The translations under genes were made by a program, and so were the position numbers. From contig NZ_JAEMNV010000001.1 in the NCBI RefSeq assembly GCF_016482825.1, positions 124,001-188,000 of the forward strand: a stretch of 64,000 nucleotides of DNA, read 5' to 3'. Of the stretch, positions 18,415-26,907 are shown piece by piece (the stretch's first letter is position 1; every line of letters begins with the position of its first letter). The DNA comes from Antrihabitans stalagmiti (GTDB lineage Bacteria > Actinomycetota > Actinomycetes > Mycobacteriales > Mycobacteriaceae). The notes under the pieces were generated by a model. It was not told the DNA's origin. It did not search any database and saw only the letters and a list, made by a program, of their open reading frames with translations.

Positions 18415-19374
18415 GTGCTGCACCTGCGCGTGATCTGCCCGGCGGAGGACACCGACGCCGTCCTCACGATCCTGCATGAGCACGTCGGAGTCACTCACCT
18501 GATCCTGTCGCGTGGCGCTGCAGTGCAGCCGGTCGGCGATGCAGTGCAGGCCGACATCGCTCGTGAGGCCGCGAACGATGTTCTTGCCGAGCTGGGCAAG
18601 CTCGGCCTCGAACAGTCGGGTGCATTGACGCTCGAACCGTTGGAAACGGTGCTGTCCGATGCGGCGGTCAAGGCCGAACACGAAGCACCAGGGGATCCGG
18701 CCGACGCGGTCGTCTGGGAGGAGTTGCTCGCGCGCACGCGTGAAGAATCGACGCTCAACGGTGCATTTCTGGCGTTTCTGACGATCGCGTGCCTACTTGC
18801 CGCTGTCGGTGTGGTCACCGACTCGCCGGTGACGATCGTCGGCGCCATGGTCGTCGGTCCGGAGTTCGGACCGCTCGCGGCGCTTGCCGTCAGCTTGGTC
18901 CGACGCAAGTATTCGCTGGCTCGTCGATCGATGATCGCTTTGCTGTTCGGATTCCCGATTGCGATGGTGGCGACCGGGCTTGGGACGCTGCTCGGTGAAG
19001 CGATCGGCTGGATCCAAATCGACACCGTCGAGACGCTCGACCAAGTCGACTTCATCTACAAGGTCGGACCGTTTTCACTGGTGGTTGCGCTGCTCGCCGG
19101 CGCGGCGGGCATGCTCGCCCTCGTCACCGCGAAATCGGCAGCACTCGTCGGCGTCTTCATCTCGGTGACGACAGTTCCGGCCGCTGGGTTTGCCGTCGTC
19201 GCCGCAACCAACAGCGAGTGGCGTATCGCTCTGCTCTCGACGGGGCAGTTGGCTGTGAACCTGGTCGGGATAGTCGTCGCCGGGGTTATCGTGCTCGCGC
19301 TCCGGCCGACCATGGAACCTCATGATTCCTGGTTGGCCAGAGCGCGGCACCACCTGCTCGGACGATCGAAATAG
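18415..19374 (+). CDS. DUF389 family integral membrane protein
   Basis: 319 aa, GTG start 18415, 15 nt after aspS. N-terminal ~95 residues form a cytosolic alpha/beta domain (MLHLRVICPAEDTDAVLTIL). The characteristic DUF389 block follows: STLNGAFLAFLTIACLLAAVG, then VTIVGAMVVGPEFGPLAALA (about 140-160), then several more hydrophobic helices to ~305. About six membrane helices in total. Function of the family is unknown. Likely cotranscribed with aspS. Its stop TAG abuts the convergent gene's stop (tagcta, 19372-19377). Confidence 0.85.
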   Translation: MLHLRVICPAEDTDAVLTILHEHVGVTHLILSRGAAVQPVGDAVQADIAREAANDVLAELGKLGLEQSGALTLEPLETVLSDAAVKAEHEAPGDPADAVVWEELLARTREESTLNGAFLAFLTIACLLAAVGVVTDSPVTIVGAMVVGPEFGPLAALAVSLVRRKYSLARRSMIALLFGFPIAMVATGLGTLLGEAIGWIQIDTVETLDQVDFIYKVGPFSLVVALLAGAAGMLALVTAKSAALVGVFISVTTVPAAGFAVVAATNSEWRIALLSTGQLAVNLVGIVVAGVIVLALRPTMEPHDSWLARARHHLLGRSK

Positions 19375-20289
19375 CTACACCGCGGGCGATATCGGTCCCT
19401 GTGTGAGGAAGCGGTACGCATACGTGCTGGCGATCAGGGTGACAGGCATCGTGACCAGCAGTCCGAGTCCGCACAGCAGCGCTCCGACGAAGTTGATGGC
19501 AACCAGTGCCAGTGCGAGCAGCAGCAGCGGCCCGACATTCTTCGACGTCAGCTCGAAACTCGACTTCATCGCGGCGACCGGCTCCTGATTGCGGTCGATG
19601 ACGAACTGCAGGGTGTACCACAGCAGGAACGTCGCGATGATGCCGGGAATGACCAAGAGGATGAAGCCGATCGTGGTCACGATGCCGACCAGGATCGCCG
19701 CGATCAGCACAGCACCGAGGTTGCGGAACTGGAAGAAGTCGCCGATCGCGGGCTTGTTGCCGTCGACTTCACGCAGCGCGCCGTTGATGAACGCAGCCTG
19801 CAGAATCATGCCAACGATCCAGCTCAGGAGTGATCCGAAGAGGCTAAGCGCCACCGACGTTTCAGGTCCGATACCGAACCCTGCGAGGCCGCCGGTCGGA
19901 AGCTGGATCACGATGCTGATGAGGAAGGCAATGACGGAGATGCCGATCCAGACCCCGGCGTTCGCCTTGAACTTGTTCCAGCCGTAGGTCAGTGCTTCAC
20001 CGATGTTGAGCTGTGGCACGCCGCCGCCGTAACCGGCGCCACCGGCCGGATAGGGATCCGCCGCGTAGTTGGGTTGACCGTAGCCTCCCTGAGGTTGCTG
20101 GTAACCGCCGCCTGGAGGAGGCCCGAAGCCGCCGGGCGGTGGCGGGTAGCCGCCGGATGGGGGCGGTGGATACCCGCCAGACTGCGGTGGCGGATAGTTT
20201 CCTGCTGGATCGCTACCGGGCGGGAACCTTTTCGTCGTGTCAGGTCCTTCGCCCGGCCCACCCTGCGGCGGTGGCGGATAGTCGGTCAT
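19375..20289 (-). CDS. proline/glycine-rich membrane protein (Rv2560-like)
   Basis: 304 aa. Residues 1-85 are a low-complexity cytosolic tail of GGYPPPP-type repeats rich in Pro, Gly, Tyr and Gln, followed by a linker and five or six hydrophobic segments (about 115-300), including WIGISVIAFLISIVIQL and FILLVIPGIIATFLLWY. This matches the architecture of M. tuberculosis Rv2560 and of the glycerophosphoryl-diester-phosphodiesterase-associated membrane domain proteins. The proline-rich tail is probably a protein-interaction platform. ATG 20289. Function unknown. Confidence 0.83.
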   Translation of the reverse strand: MTDYPPPPQGGPGEGPDTTKRFPPGSDPAGNYPPPQSGGYPPPPSGGYPPPPGGFGPPPGGGYQQPQGGYGQPNYAADPYPAGGAGYGGGVPQLNIGEALTYGWNKFKANAGVWIGISVIAFLISIVIQLPTGGLAGFGIGPETSVALSLFGSLLSWIVGMILQAAFINGALREVDGNKPAIGDFFQFRNLGAVLIAAILVGIVTTIGFILLVIPGIIATFLLWYTLQFVIDRNQEPVAAMKSSFELTSKNVGPLLLLALALVAINFVGALLCGLGLLVTMPVTLIASTYAYRFLTQGPISPAV

Positions 20290-20498
20290 ATCGTGTTCCT
20301 TCCCAATCGGGGATTAGATCGCGAGTCATGTCTGGATTGTCTGAGGCGGAACGTTCGTCGATCAACTATGTCGACTACGACGCGCCGATGCGACAACAAC
20401 GCGCCACAAACTTCGAGCGGATCCGCATCGGTACTGGTCGGGGTCACGCTACAACGAGGAAACCCGGCGCTCGCGTCGGGCAGGTAGGTTGGAGGTCG

Positions 20499-21671
20499 AT
20501 GAGCGCATTAGTGGCAGACCGCGCAGCCGGGGTCGTCGCAGCAGCCGAGAAGCTGCTGGCCAGGCGAATGGGCGCACCCGTCCGACTCGTCGACCCGACC
20601 GAACTCGGCGGCAGCGGACGCACTGTCGTTCTTCGAGTACGGGTCGCGGACAACACTTTTTCGCTACCGCGAACCCTCATCGTCAAGAAAGTTCGCGACT
20701 TCGACACCACGTTCAGAGCCGGTTTCGAGCCGGGTGTTGCAAGCGTCGACTCCGCTTTCCTGCGTGAGGCAGTCTCGTACCAATTCGCGACGGCGCTTGC
20801 GATCGAGGACAGACCCGGGCCCGATCTGCTCGCTCACGACCTCGACGAGCGCCTGCTCATCATCAGCGATCTCGGCGAGGGTGTGCGCCTCACGACGCAA
20901 CTGCAAAGCGGTGACGACGCCGCCGCGGAGAACTCGCTGATGGCGTTCGCTCAGGCGTTGGGCCGCATGCACTCGACGACGGTCGGACGCGAATCCGATT
21001 TCACGGCTCTGCTCCGCCGGGCCGAAGTTGCACATCACGCGGACGGTGTGACGTCGCAGGCAGTCACCGCGGTCGAGCGACTGCCGGGCATGCTCGATGA
21101 CAGTCTCGGCATAACGGTGCCGGACGCCGTTGTCGACGCATCCAGGCATTGCCTGCGGCTCTTCCGCGGCGGCCGCCTGCGCGCGTTCAGCCCGTCGGAC
21201 CTGTGCCCCGACAACGTGATCGTCAACGACGACGGTGTTCGGTTCCTCGACTACGAGTGGGGTGGCTATCGGGACGCGTCACTCGATATCGCCTACGCGC
21301 TCGTCTCGTACCCCGGCTGCCTGTGTCACTTCGACATGTCGGACGAACGCGCGCAGGCGATGATCGAAGCATGGCGTTCGGAGGTCGTCGGGATCTGGCC
21401 GTTCCTTGCCGACGACAAGATACTGGCCAGAAAGATGCTCGACGCGAAGCTGATCTGGGTGTGGTTGTCGACGTATTGGTTCTTGCCCGACAATCACGCC
21501 CGAATCGCGGCCGTGCGCACGCACGGACTGTCGGTGCCGCGGTCGGAGGCGTTGTTGTCCCGGTGGGCGTCACTCTCGGAATCGGCAGGAGTCGCGGGCG
21601 ACCGCCACCTTGCCGCACTCGCTGAACGTGTTGCGGGAGAACTGGACTCGAAGTGGTCGGGCGAGGACTAA
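20499..21671 (+). CDS. aminoglycoside phosphotransferase-like (APH family) kinase
   Basis: 390 aa. ATG 20499 has ggagg 4 nt before it; longer ORFs upstream are spurious. APH/choline-kinase fold: N-lobe with TLIVKKVRDFDTTFR (candidate ATP-site Lys), then the Brenner-type catalytic loop FSPSDLCPDNVIV (about 226-238), where the usual leading His is replaced but the Asp and Asn are kept, and the metal-binding FLDYEWGGYRDASLDIAYAL (about 244-263). Substrate unknown; these proteins phosphorylate small alcohols or sugars more often than antibiotics. Its stop overlaps the convergent sigma factor gene by 4 nt (ctaa). Confidence 0.78.
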   Translation: MSALVADRAAGVVAAAEKLLARRMGAPVRLVDPTELGGSGRTVVLRVRVADNTFSLPRTLIVKKVRDFDTTFRAGFEPGVASVDSAFLREAVSYQFATALAIEDRPGPDLLAHDLDERLLIISDLGEGVRLTTQLQSGDDAAAENSLMAFAQALGRMHSTTVGRESDFTALLRRAEVAHHADGVTSQAVTAVERLPGMLDDSLGITVPDAVVDASRHCLRLFRGGRLRAFSPSDLCPDNVIVNDDGVRFLDYEWGGYRDASLDIAYALVSYPGCLCHFDMSDERAQAMIEAWRSEVVGIWPFLADDKILARKMLDAKLIWVWLSTYWFLPDNHARIAAVRTHGLSVPRSEALLSRWASLSESAGVAGDRHLAALAERVAGELDSKWSGED

Positions 21672-22909
21672 TCGCCTTGTAGCTTGTCGAGCAGGTACCG
21701 CCGTTCGACGGCGTTCTCCGTCAGTAGCAATGCGGTTCGATACGCCGTCTGCGATTCGTCGGCGCGGCCGAGTTCGTCGAGAAAATGCGCCCGCGACGCC
21801 TCGAAATAGCCGTAGGCCGCCAGCGCTGGTTCTCCCGCCAACGCGTCGAGTAGCGCGAGGCCGCGCGCCGCGCCGTGAGCGAAGCCGACGGCGATCGCAT
21901 GGTTGAGATGGACGACCGGCGACGGCCAGACCCGGATCAGCAACTCGTACAAACCCGTGACTTCCACCCAGTCGGTCTCGTCCCACGACGGGGACTCCGC
22001 GTGGACGGCGGCGATCGCGGCCTGGAGTGTGTACCGATCGACGTGCGGAAGTGCCTCGCGGACAAGTGCGATGCCTTCGGCGATGGCCTCGCGATCCCAT
22101 TGGTCACGATTCTGTTCGGCAAGGGTGAGCATTCGGCCGTCGGGAGCGGTCCGCGCGGATCGGCGGGCGTCGGTGAGCAACATCAGCGCAAGCAGTCCCT
22201 GCACGGTCGGGTTGTCGGGAGTGAGCGCTGCCATCATGCGAGCGAGCTGCACAGCGCGATCGCAGAGGTCGCTTCGAACGAGCGCGGCACCCGACGGCGC
22301 AGTATGGCCCGTTGTGAACAGCAGATGCAGCACAGCACAGATCGCATCCACCCGTTCGGGCAGCTCGGCAGCCGACGGCACCCGATAGGGAATGCGCGCG
22401 ATCGCGATCTTCTTCTTCGCCCGAGTGATCCTCGCCGCCATCGTCGATTCGCTCACCAGAAAAGCGCGCGCGACCTCTGCCGTCGTGACTCCGCACATCA
22501 GTCGTAGCGTCAACGCGACCTGAGCTTCGCGTGCCAATGCCGGGTGGCAGCAGGTACAGATCAGGCGTAGCCGATCGTCGGAAATGCTGCGTGCAACCTC
22601 GATGGCGTCGAGCGCGAGTTCAGCTGTGTCGGAACCGACTTCGTCCTCGACGAGCAGCGGCAGCGCGCGCCGCAAGGTCATTTCGCGGCGGAGCGCATCG
22701 AGGGCAAGGCGGTGAGCAACAGTTGTCAGCCAGGCAGCCGGATTCGACGGGATACCGCTGCGCGGCCAGTCGGTGAGCGCGCGCGAATATGCATCCTGAA
22801 CACACTCTTCGGCGAGGTCGAGGTTCCGAGTGAGGCGCACCGTCGCGGCGAGCACGTATGCCCACTCGCGGCGGTGCGCCTGCGCTACCGCAGCCGTGAC
22901 GTCGACCAT
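21668..22909 (-). CDS. ECF RNA polymerase sigma factor with C-terminal TPR-like domain (ECF42-type), copy 1
   Basis: 413 aa from ATG 22909; a GTG at 22924 would add five residues, but agggcag sits at a better distance for the ATG. Sigma region 2 (LDLAEECVQDAYSRAL, about 30-45; AWLTTVAHRLALDALRR) and region 4 helix-turn-helix (GVTTAEVARAFLVSESTMAARI, about 140-161) are clear. Residues 180-413 form the helical extension seen in sigma factors paired with DGPF/YCII proteins, with LFTTGHTA and LNHAIAVGFAHG. No anti-sigma factor is adjacent; in this group the C-terminal extension is thought to control activity. The upstream gene encodes its YCII partner. Confidence 0.88.
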   Translation of the reverse strand: MVDVTAAVAQAHRREWAYVLAATVRLTRNLDLAEECVQDAYSRALTDWPRSGIPSNPAAWLTTVAHRLALDALRREMTLRRALPLLVEDEVGSDTAELALDAIEVARSISDDRLRLICTCCHPALAREAQVALTLRLMCGVTTAEVARAFLVSESTMAARITRAKKKIAIARIPYRVPSAAELPERVDAICAVLHLLFTTGHTAPSGAALVRSDLCDRAVQLARMMAALTPDNPTVQGLLALMLLTDARRSARTAPDGRMLTLAEQNRDQWDREAIAEGIALVREALPHVDRYTLQAAIAAVHAESPSWDETDWVEVTGLYELLIRVWPSPVVHLNHAIAVGFAHGAARGLALLDALAGEPALAAYGYFEASRAHFLDELGRADESQTAYRTALLLTENAVERRYLLDKLQGD

Positions 22910-22945
22910 CTCGCTGCCCTGCACGTCTGGAGGTCGGACGATTCG

Positions 22946-23290
22946 CTACATCGCTCGCAGCGGGCGGACTTCGACGCCGCCGAAGCGGGCGGGGACCTGC
23001 TTGGCGATCGCGATCGCAGCGTCCAGATCGTCGGCCTCGATCAGGTAATAGCCACCGAGTGCCTCCTTGGCTTCGGCGAACGGTGCGTCGGTCACGTCGA
23101 ACCCTCCAGCGTCGTCGGTCCGAATCGAGGTTGCTGTCATCGTCGGCTGCAACCAGCCGCCGCCCTGGTTGGCCGCACCGACGTTGGCCTGGAATTTGAC
23201 GTGCTCAGCCAGTATTTCGCCGATGACCGGATCGCTCGCCGTCGCGTAGCCGGTTTCGTTTTCGTAGATGAGGACGAGATATTGCGACAT
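22946..23290 (-). CDS. YCII/DGPF family protein, copy 1
   Basis: 114 aa small single-domain protein of the YCII (DGPF) fold, a ferredoxin-like alpha/beta barrel. It starts MSQYLVLIYENETGYA and contains TDAPFAEAKEALGGYYLIEADDLD, the region equivalent to the DGPFaEtKE motif. ATG 23290 is preceded by aaggag. It lies 36 nt before the ECF42-like sigma gene, the genomic pairing that defines this sigma group. Its biochemical role is not established. Confidence 0.85.
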   Translation of the reverse strand: MSQYLVLIYENETGYATASDPVIGEILAEHVKFQANVGAANQGGGWLQPTMTATSIRTDDAGGFDVTDAPFAEAKEALGGYYLIEADDLDAAIAIAKQVPARFGGVEVRPLRAM

Positions 23291-23407
23291 TGCGACTCCT
23301 TGTTCGGGGCCCGCTGATCGGACCGCGTATCAGTACCGACGAACGGGGTTCGCGGGAATCGACAACCTCGTAGGAGAAATATCGAGAAAGTTTTCGCCGC
23401 CTGTCGA

Positions 23408-25057
23408 TTATTGCGGTACGGGTGCCGATCGGGACTGGAGTCGGCTGATCCCGGACTGGGTTGCAAGCGAGGCGCCGTGCCGGACGGCGGCGTTGGGATC
23501 GCCGACCTCGGTGACGTAGAACCAATCCATCTGCGCGGCAGCAGGGGTGACGTCGAGAACCCCGTAGCCGTGCGAGTCGAGTTCGGCATAGCGGATGTGC
23601 CGGTTGATCGATGTGATGGCCGTTTCCGCCGGAATCGCTGCGGTCCGCGGCGGCGCTTTCAGGAAGTCACCTGGGCTCGACGACGTGATCGAGGGAACGA
23701 CGAACTCGACCCCGACTGTCTTGCCTGCCGGATACGTCGCCGCATCGAGCGGGAGGTCGGCTGCCCACGACGAGTGGATGTCACCGGTCAGAAAGACCAC
23801 GTTGTCGACGGAGTCGGCATCGATCGCCCCGAAGAGCCGTCGCCGATCCGCGGTGTAGCCGTCCCACTGGTCGACGTTCACAGGGACGCCCGACTGCGGG
23901 ATGCCGAGGGCAGCTGTGACGGCCGCCGTTGTCGCAGGCTCGAGGGGTGGTACGACGAGAGGCGCGATCATCACGGGATTGCCGACGAGGCGCCAGCTGG
24001 TCGGTGACGTTGTGACTCCCTTTGTGAGCCAGTCCAATTGCGCCGCGCCGGTGATCGAGCGGTCGGCAGCGTCGACACTGCGCCAGCCCGCACCGGGCGC
24101 CACCTGCTCGCTGCGGTAGCTGCGTAGGTCGAGCATCGAGAGTTCGGCGAGCGTGCCGAAGCGGAGCCGGCGGTAGAGCTTCGCATCGCGACCCGATCCG
24201 CTTGCCCGCACCGGCATCCACTCCAGATAGGCCTGCATCGCGGCTGCGCGGCGGGCGTGCCAATCACCTTCCGTTGCGGGAGTGTGGTTTTCCGCGCCGT
24301 CGCTGTAGGCGTCGTTTGCCGTCTCGTGGTCGTCCCAGGTGCAGATGAACGGGAGGCGGGCATGCAGGGCGGCGAGGTCGGGGTCGGTCTTGTATTGCGC
24401 GTGCCGCGTTCGGTAGTCCGCAAGCGAGACGATCTCGTGCTCGGGGTCGTGTTGACGGACGACGCCGTCGCGGCCGCCGAACTCGCCGCGTTTGTACTCG
24501 TACAGGTAGTCGCCGAGGTGCACGATCGCGTCGAGGTCCGTACGCGCTGCAAGGTGGCGGTAGGCGCTGAAGAAGCCTGCTTCCCAGTTGGAGCACGAGA
24601 CGACTCCGAAACGAAGCCGATCGAGGTCGGCGTCGGCCGCAGGTGCGGTTCGGGTCCGGCCTGTCGGTGACACCTGGTCGGTCCGCTGCACTGTGAAGCG
24701 ATACCAATAGTCGGTAGCGGGCGACAGTCCGGTGACATCGATCTTGACGGTGTGATCGGAAGACGCTGTGGCCGTTGCTGTTCCGGACGCTGCTATCGAC
24801 TCGAACCGGTCGTCGCGGGAGAGGTCCCAACGCACGTCGACGTCGTTGCCGCCGGACTCGATGCGGGTCCAGATGATGACCCCGTTCGGCAGCGGGTCGC
24901 CCGAGGCAATCCCGTGCCGGAAGGACGCCGACGTGGCCTGAGCCTGCGCGGCGAAGAACGTCGATGGGACCGTCGCGGCCGCACCTATTCCGGCTGCGGC
25001 GACACCGCCCTTGAGCAGAGAACGACGCGACAAGGATTCAGGCACAGTGACGATCAC
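23408..25057 (-). CDS. phoD: PhoD-family alkaline phosphatase, Tat-exported
   Basis: 549 aa. Twin-arginine signal SRRSLLKGGVAAAGIGAAAT (about 9-28) ending near AQAQA, so export of the folded metalloenzyme is expected. An N-terminal PhoD domain (about 45-135, FRHGIASGDPLPNGVIIWTR) precedes the catalytic metallophosphatase domain with GVVSCSNWEAGFF, HLGDYLYEY, TWDDHETANDAYSDGAE and LTGDIHSSWAAD, the Fe/Ca ligand segments of PhoD. Probable extracellular phosphodiesterase/monoesterase for phosphate acquisition. GTG 25057 is the first start; a second GTG at 25045 would still keep the RR motif. It lies between two ECF sigma/YCII modules on the same strand. Confidence 0.92.
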   Translation of the reverse strand: MIVTVPESLSRRSLLKGGVAAAGIGAAATVPSTFFAAQAQATSASFRHGIASGDPLPNGVIIWTRIESGGNDVDVRWDLSRDDRFESIAASGTATATASSDHTVKIDVTGLSPATDYWYRFTVQRTDQVSPTGRTRTAPAADADLDRLRFGVVSCSNWEAGFFSAYRHLAARTDLDAIVHLGDYLYEYKRGEFGGRDGVVRQHDPEHEIVSLADYRTRHAQYKTDPDLAALHARLPFICTWDDHETANDAYSDGAENHTPATEGDWHARRAAAMQAYLEWMPVRASGSGRDAKLYRRLRFGTLAELSMLDLRSYRSEQVAPGAGWRSVDAADRSITGAAQLDWLTKGVTTSPTSWRLVGNPVMIAPLVVPPLEPATTAAVTAALGIPQSGVPVNVDQWDGYTADRRRLFGAIDADSVDNVVFLTGDIHSSWAADLPLDAATYPAGKTVGVEFVVPSITSSSPGDFLKAPPRTAAIPAETAITSINRHIRYAELDSHGYGVLDVTPAAAQMDWFYVTEVGDPNAAVRHGASLATQSGISRLQSRSAPVPQ

Positions 25058-25120
25058 ATCCGAGTCGGACCACGGAAGGCAAATCGGCTCGATGAACAGT
25101 TGGCAAACACGTCGTCGACG

Positions 25121-26389
25121 TCATGCACCCGCAGCTTTGGCGCGATCGAGCAGCAAAGCCCGCTCTCGTTCGTTCTGCGTCATTCCGGCCGCCCGCTCGA
25201 ATTCGGCTCGCGCTTCGTCGCCGCGGCCGAGCTTCGCGAGCAGGTCGCCGCGCACGCTGGGGAGCAGGTGGTAGTTCTTCAGCGACGGCAGATCGACGAG
25301 CTGATCCACCAGATCCAGCCCTGCCTGCGGACCGAACGCCATCGACAGTGCGACCGCCCGGTTCAATTCGATGATGGGCGACGGCTCGAGAACAGCGAGC
25401 TCTTCGTAGAGGCTCGCGATCCGAACCCAGTCTGTGTCGGCCGCGGTCCGGGCGCGGGCGTGGCAGGCGGCGAGCGCTGCCTGCAGTGTGTACTTCGCGC
25501 GGGTCGGGGCGAGCGACTCGGCGCGCTCGAGTGCCGTCAGACCGCGCTGGATCAACAGGTGATCCCATTTGGCGCGGTTCTGTTCGAGCAGCAGCACGGG
25601 TTCGCCGGCAGGCGTCGTTCGCGCTGCCGTCCGCGATGCCTGAATCTCCATCAGCGAGACCAGACCGTGCACTTCGGGCTCGTCGGGCATCAGCCCCGCG
25701 AGCAGCCTGCCGAGGCGACGTGCTTCGGCGCAGAGTTCGGGCCGCATCCAGTCGTCACCCGCGGTCGCGGAGTAGCCCTCGTTGAATACCAGGTAGATAG
25801 CCTCGAGCACGGACGCAAGGCGCGCGGGCAGTTCGTCACGGCCCGGTACCTCGAACGGTACGTCGGCGTCGGCGAGCGCTCGCTTCGCGCGCACGATCCG
25901 TTGTGCGACAGTCGCTTCCGACACCAGGAAGGCGCGAGCGATTTCGCCCGTCTTCAGACCGCCGAGCAGCTTCAACGTCAACGCGACGCGAGCCTCGGTG
26001 GTCAGGATCGGGTGGCAGGAGATGAACATCAGCCGCAGGAGGTCGTCCTCGATGCGGTCGTCGAGAACGTCGTCGTATTCGCTGGACCCCTGATCGAGCT
26101 CTAGGTCGTGCGCAATTTCCTGATGCTTGCGATCGAGGCGTTCCTGTCGACGGAACCGATCGATGGCGCGGCGCTTCGAGATGGCCATCAGCCAGGCGCC
26201 GGGATTGCGGGGGACACCTGATTCCGGCCATTGCTCGAGCGCCGCGACAAGCGCGTCCTGCGCAAGTTCTTCGGCGAGCCCGACATCGTGCACCATCCGC
26301 GTCAGCCCCGCGATCAGGCGCGCGGATTCGATACGCCAGACCGCGTCGATGCTGGCGTTGACGTCGGCTGTCGTCCGGGGTGCCGTCAC
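25121..26389 (-). CDS. ECF RNA polymerase sigma factor with C-terminal TPR-like domain (ECF42-type), copy 2
   Basis: 422 aa. Same architecture as the sigma gene at 21668-22909 but clearly divergent: region 2 with VGLAEELAQDALVAALEQWP and AWLMAISKRRAIDRFRR (about 36-80), region 4 GLKTGEIARAFLVSEATVAQRI (about 143-164), and a C-terminal helical extension containing YLVFNEGYSAT and PIIELNRAVALSMAFG. The central DLLRLMFISCHPIL matches the partner's RLRLICTCCHPAL. It begins 34 nt after its own YCII gene and ends 64 nt before phoD, so a five-gene transcript is possible. Confidence 0.9.
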   Translation of the reverse strand: MTAPRTTADVNASIDAVWRIESARLIAGLTRMVHDVGLAEELAQDALVAALEQWPESGVPRNPGAWLMAISKRRAIDRFRRQERLDRKHQEIAHDLELDQGSSEYDDVLDDRIEDDLLRLMFISCHPILTTEARVALTLKLLGGLKTGEIARAFLVSEATVAQRIVRAKRALADADVPFEVPGRDELPARLASVLEAIYLVFNEGYSATAGDDWMRPELCAEARRLGRLLAGLMPDEPEVHGLVSLMEIQASRTAARTTPAGEPVLLLEQNRAKWDHLLIQRGLTALERAESLAPTRAKYTLQAALAACHARARTAADTDWVRIASLYEELAVLEPSPIIELNRAVALSMAFGPQAGLDLVDQLVDLPSLKNYHLLPSVRGDLLAKLGRGDEARAEFERAAGMTQNERERALLLDRAKAAGA

Positions 26390-26422
26390 AGAAATGCAGG
26401 CTACGCCACGGGTCCGACGCTG

Positions 26423-26791
26423 CTATTCGAAGTCGGAGCGCTCACCGACGGGGCGAACCTCGACCACGATCTCGTCGAATATGTTGTCGAAAATGGCGCC
26501 GAACCGATTCGCCCATTCGATCGCCTCGTCTCTCGATCGGACGTCGACGATCATAAATCCGGCGACCACTTCCTTCGCCTCCGCGTACGGTCCGTCGGTG
26601 ACGGTCCGGTTGCCCTTCGAGTAGGTGATCTTGACGCCGTGATCCGGGTGGCGCAGACCCTCTGCCGCAAGCAGAACACCTGCCTTGTTCATGTCGCCGA
26701 GCAGCGCGTCCATCCCTGTCATCAACTCGGCCGGTGGTGGCGTCGCCCTGTCGTAGTAGACCTCGGTGTTGTGCACGATCATGTAGCGCAT
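26423..26791 (-). CDS. YCII/DGPF family protein, copy 2
   Basis: 122 aa from ATG 26791 (MRYMIVHNTEVYYD), preceded by gagagg; the ORF extension to 26857 lacks support. It contains VTDGPYAEAKEVVAGFMIVD (about 74-93), a nearly canonical DGPFAEtKE motif, and ends with VEVRPVGERSDFE. It heads the ECF42-like cluster and is divergent from rarA. Same fold as copy 1 but low identity, so the two modules are not a recent duplication. Confidence 0.87.
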   Translation of the reverse strand: MRYMIVHNTEVYYDRATPPPAELMTGMDALLGDMNKAGVLLAAEGLRHPDHGVKITYSKGNRTVTDGPYAEAKEVVAGFMIVDVRSRDEAIEWANRFGAIFDNIFDEIVVEVRPVGERSDFE

Positions 26792-26895
26792 TGCTGGATT
26801 CCTCTCGGATCGGTGGACTGCATTTTCGCGGCCCGTGACTACACGTCGAACGAGCACCGACCAGATCGACGGTTTTTCCGATATTCGTCAGACGG

Positions 26896-26901
26896 TAACG
26901 T
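26896..26901 (+). promoter_or_regulatory. candidate -10 element for leaderless rarA transcript
   Basis: TAACGT fits TANNNT and ends 6 nt before GTG 26908, so +1 would coincide with the start codon. No Shine-Dalgarno precedes the GTG. Leaderless mRNAs with this layout are common in mycobacteria, and the spacing also supports GTG 26908 over the internal ATG at 26923. Confidence 0.5.
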
Positions 26902-26907
26902 CGAAAC

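Noticed and set aside
16273-18681. 802 aa minus-strand ORF across aspS
   Set aside because: Antisense shadow of aspS caused by high GC at third positions; Arg/Asp/His-rich composition without domains.
20085-20215. Minisatellite-like DNA in the Rv2560-like gene
   Set aside because: Encodes the GGYPPPP-type low-complexity tail known for this family; no sign of an independent element.
24752-26104. 450 aa plus-strand ORF opposite phoD and the sigma gene
   Set aside because: Shadow of two strongly supported minus-strand genes.
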